Origin: Salpingoeca rosetta
Taxonomy: Eukaryota; Opisthokonta; Choanoflagellata; Craspedida; Salpingoecidae
Assembly (NCBI RefSeq): GCF_000188695.1
Contig: NW_004754913.1
Coordinates: forward strand, 289,808-317,307
DNA length: 27,500 bases
Direction: 5' to 3'
Made by a program: the position numbers and the translations under genes. The notes under the pieces are model-generated. The model saw only the letters and a program-made list of their open reading frames with translations. It searched no databases and was not told the DNA's origin. The first letter of the stretch is position 1. Each line of letters begins with the position of its first letter. Below, in pieces: positions 18,325 through 27,500 of the stretch.

Positions 18325-18446
18325 TTTGAAAGGGCCACGAATGCATACACAGACACAAACAGACACAGACACACACACAGACACAAACAGACACAGGCAC
18401 AGACAGGCAGACACACACACACACACACACACGCATGCGTACGTAC

Positions 18447-26919
<8,473 letters not shown>

Positions 26920-27500
26920 GGTTCAGGATGAACCGTCTACCCGTTTCAACACGCAGGGCGTGGCGGAGACAGCGCTTGTGCGTGCTGCTTCAAGTCATGT
27001 GCAGGTGTCAACGGCAAATACAGGGAATTGCCTTTCCCTGTGCCTCGACCCAGTTTGCAGCTGCAGGCGTGCTGCTCGGCGACCTAGGGCGTTGATAGAT
27101 TAGTCGGGAGGAGGATGAAGCGAGCTGCAGCGCCGACGCTTGGCTGGTGGGTGGGCTTGTCCTCGAGCGGAGTGGATGGGTGGTTGGATGGTGGTTATCA
27201 GCTACGCACGGGAACGAAGGGGAGCTGCGGAGCGGCGAAGAATGAACCTTGGCGTTGATGTGCATTGCTGTTGTTGCTGTTCGATCAGCGGACGATCTGA
27301 CGATGGCTGGTTTGGTGGTTGGAGTACAGGTCTACAGGTGGAAGGGCTCCACTTGCCCGCACAAACTGCCATCCGCTCTATTCCGCGCCCCGTCCCGTCT
27401 TGTAGATGAACAAGGGTGGTCTGTGCATGCTGGGTCAGATGCGTTGTCATAGCCGGATCAGCAGCGAAGGTGGGGAAGAGCCACGGGCGGTCGAGGGTGG
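26920..27500. other. Upstream region of the giant gene, no gene seen
   Basis: These bases precede the start codon of the giant minus-strand gene and must contain its 5' UTR and promoter unless further upstream exons exist. Open frames of 60-90 codons occur on both strands but none shows a motif. I see no tRNA, rRNA or repeat structure. Confidence 0.4.

Larger units (their letters stand above)
17597..18446. other. Region between convergent genes; terminal exons of the giant gene may hide here
   Basis: The stretch holds several (AC)n tracts (17704-17739, 17933-17967, 18199-18247, 18345-18433) and a duplicated 78-bp unit (17974-18051 and 18246-18324). The downstream giant gene (minus strand) appears to splice out at 18447, so its 3' exon should lie here. 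A phase-compatible minus-strand open segment runs from about 18117 to 17972, followed by a gtgagt donor, but no family supports it. No canonical AATAAA was noticed. Confidence 0.4.

Overview
The window is nuclear DNA from an intron-rich unicellular eukaryote. The genes have many short exons with GT-AG introns of about 110-470 bp. There is a hedgehog-type Hint (Hog) domain on a membrane anchor, a stand-alone SH2 adaptor and a very large Q/S/T/D-rich nuclear-type protein. Simple-sequence repeats are extremely dense, mostly (GT)n/(AC)n and (GTT)n/(CAA)n. Hint proteins plus abundant SH2 proteins point to a holozoan, most likely a choanoflagellate of the Salpingoeca/Monosiga type. That placement is inference, not proof. 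I rebuilt the exons by hand from splice sites, codon phase and family resemblance.

Layout. 238-1783 (-): 5' part of an extended SDR of the dihydroflavonol/cinnamoyl-CoA reductase type, running off the left edge. 1978-3570 (-): five-exon, 167-aa single OB-fold protein resembling STN1 of the telomere CST complex. 3571-3696: compact divergent promoter. 3697-10113 (+): 19-exon CSTF3/Rna14 HAT-repeat subunit of the mRNA 3'-end cleavage stimulation factor. 10152-12072 (+): four-exon SH2 protein of 327 aa with a disordered tyrosine-bearing tail, only 38 bp behind the CSTF3 stop. 12891-14970 (-): three-exon type II membrane protein with a Thr-rich stalk and a C-terminal Hint domain. 15818-17596 (+): six-exon protein joining a FYVE-like eight-cysteine zinc finger to a UBE2Q-like E2 fold. 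18447-26919 (-): giant gene whose first coding exon alone is 2145 codons and holds several pure-CAA polyglutamine tracts. Its C-terminal exons look like a degenerate bromodomain, and its 3' end is unresolved.

The genes form no obvious pathway: RNA processing (CSTF3), telomere maintenance (STN1-like), signalling (SH2), ubiquitin transfer (E2-like), membrane/secreted (Hint) and chromatin (polyQ/bromodomain-like).

The most striking whole-window pattern is repeat polarity. In many introns, read in the sense direction of their own gene, GT-rich repeats lie near the 5' splice site and AC-rich repeats near the 3' splice site, on both strands. The transcripts could fold back on themselves and bring the two splice sites together.
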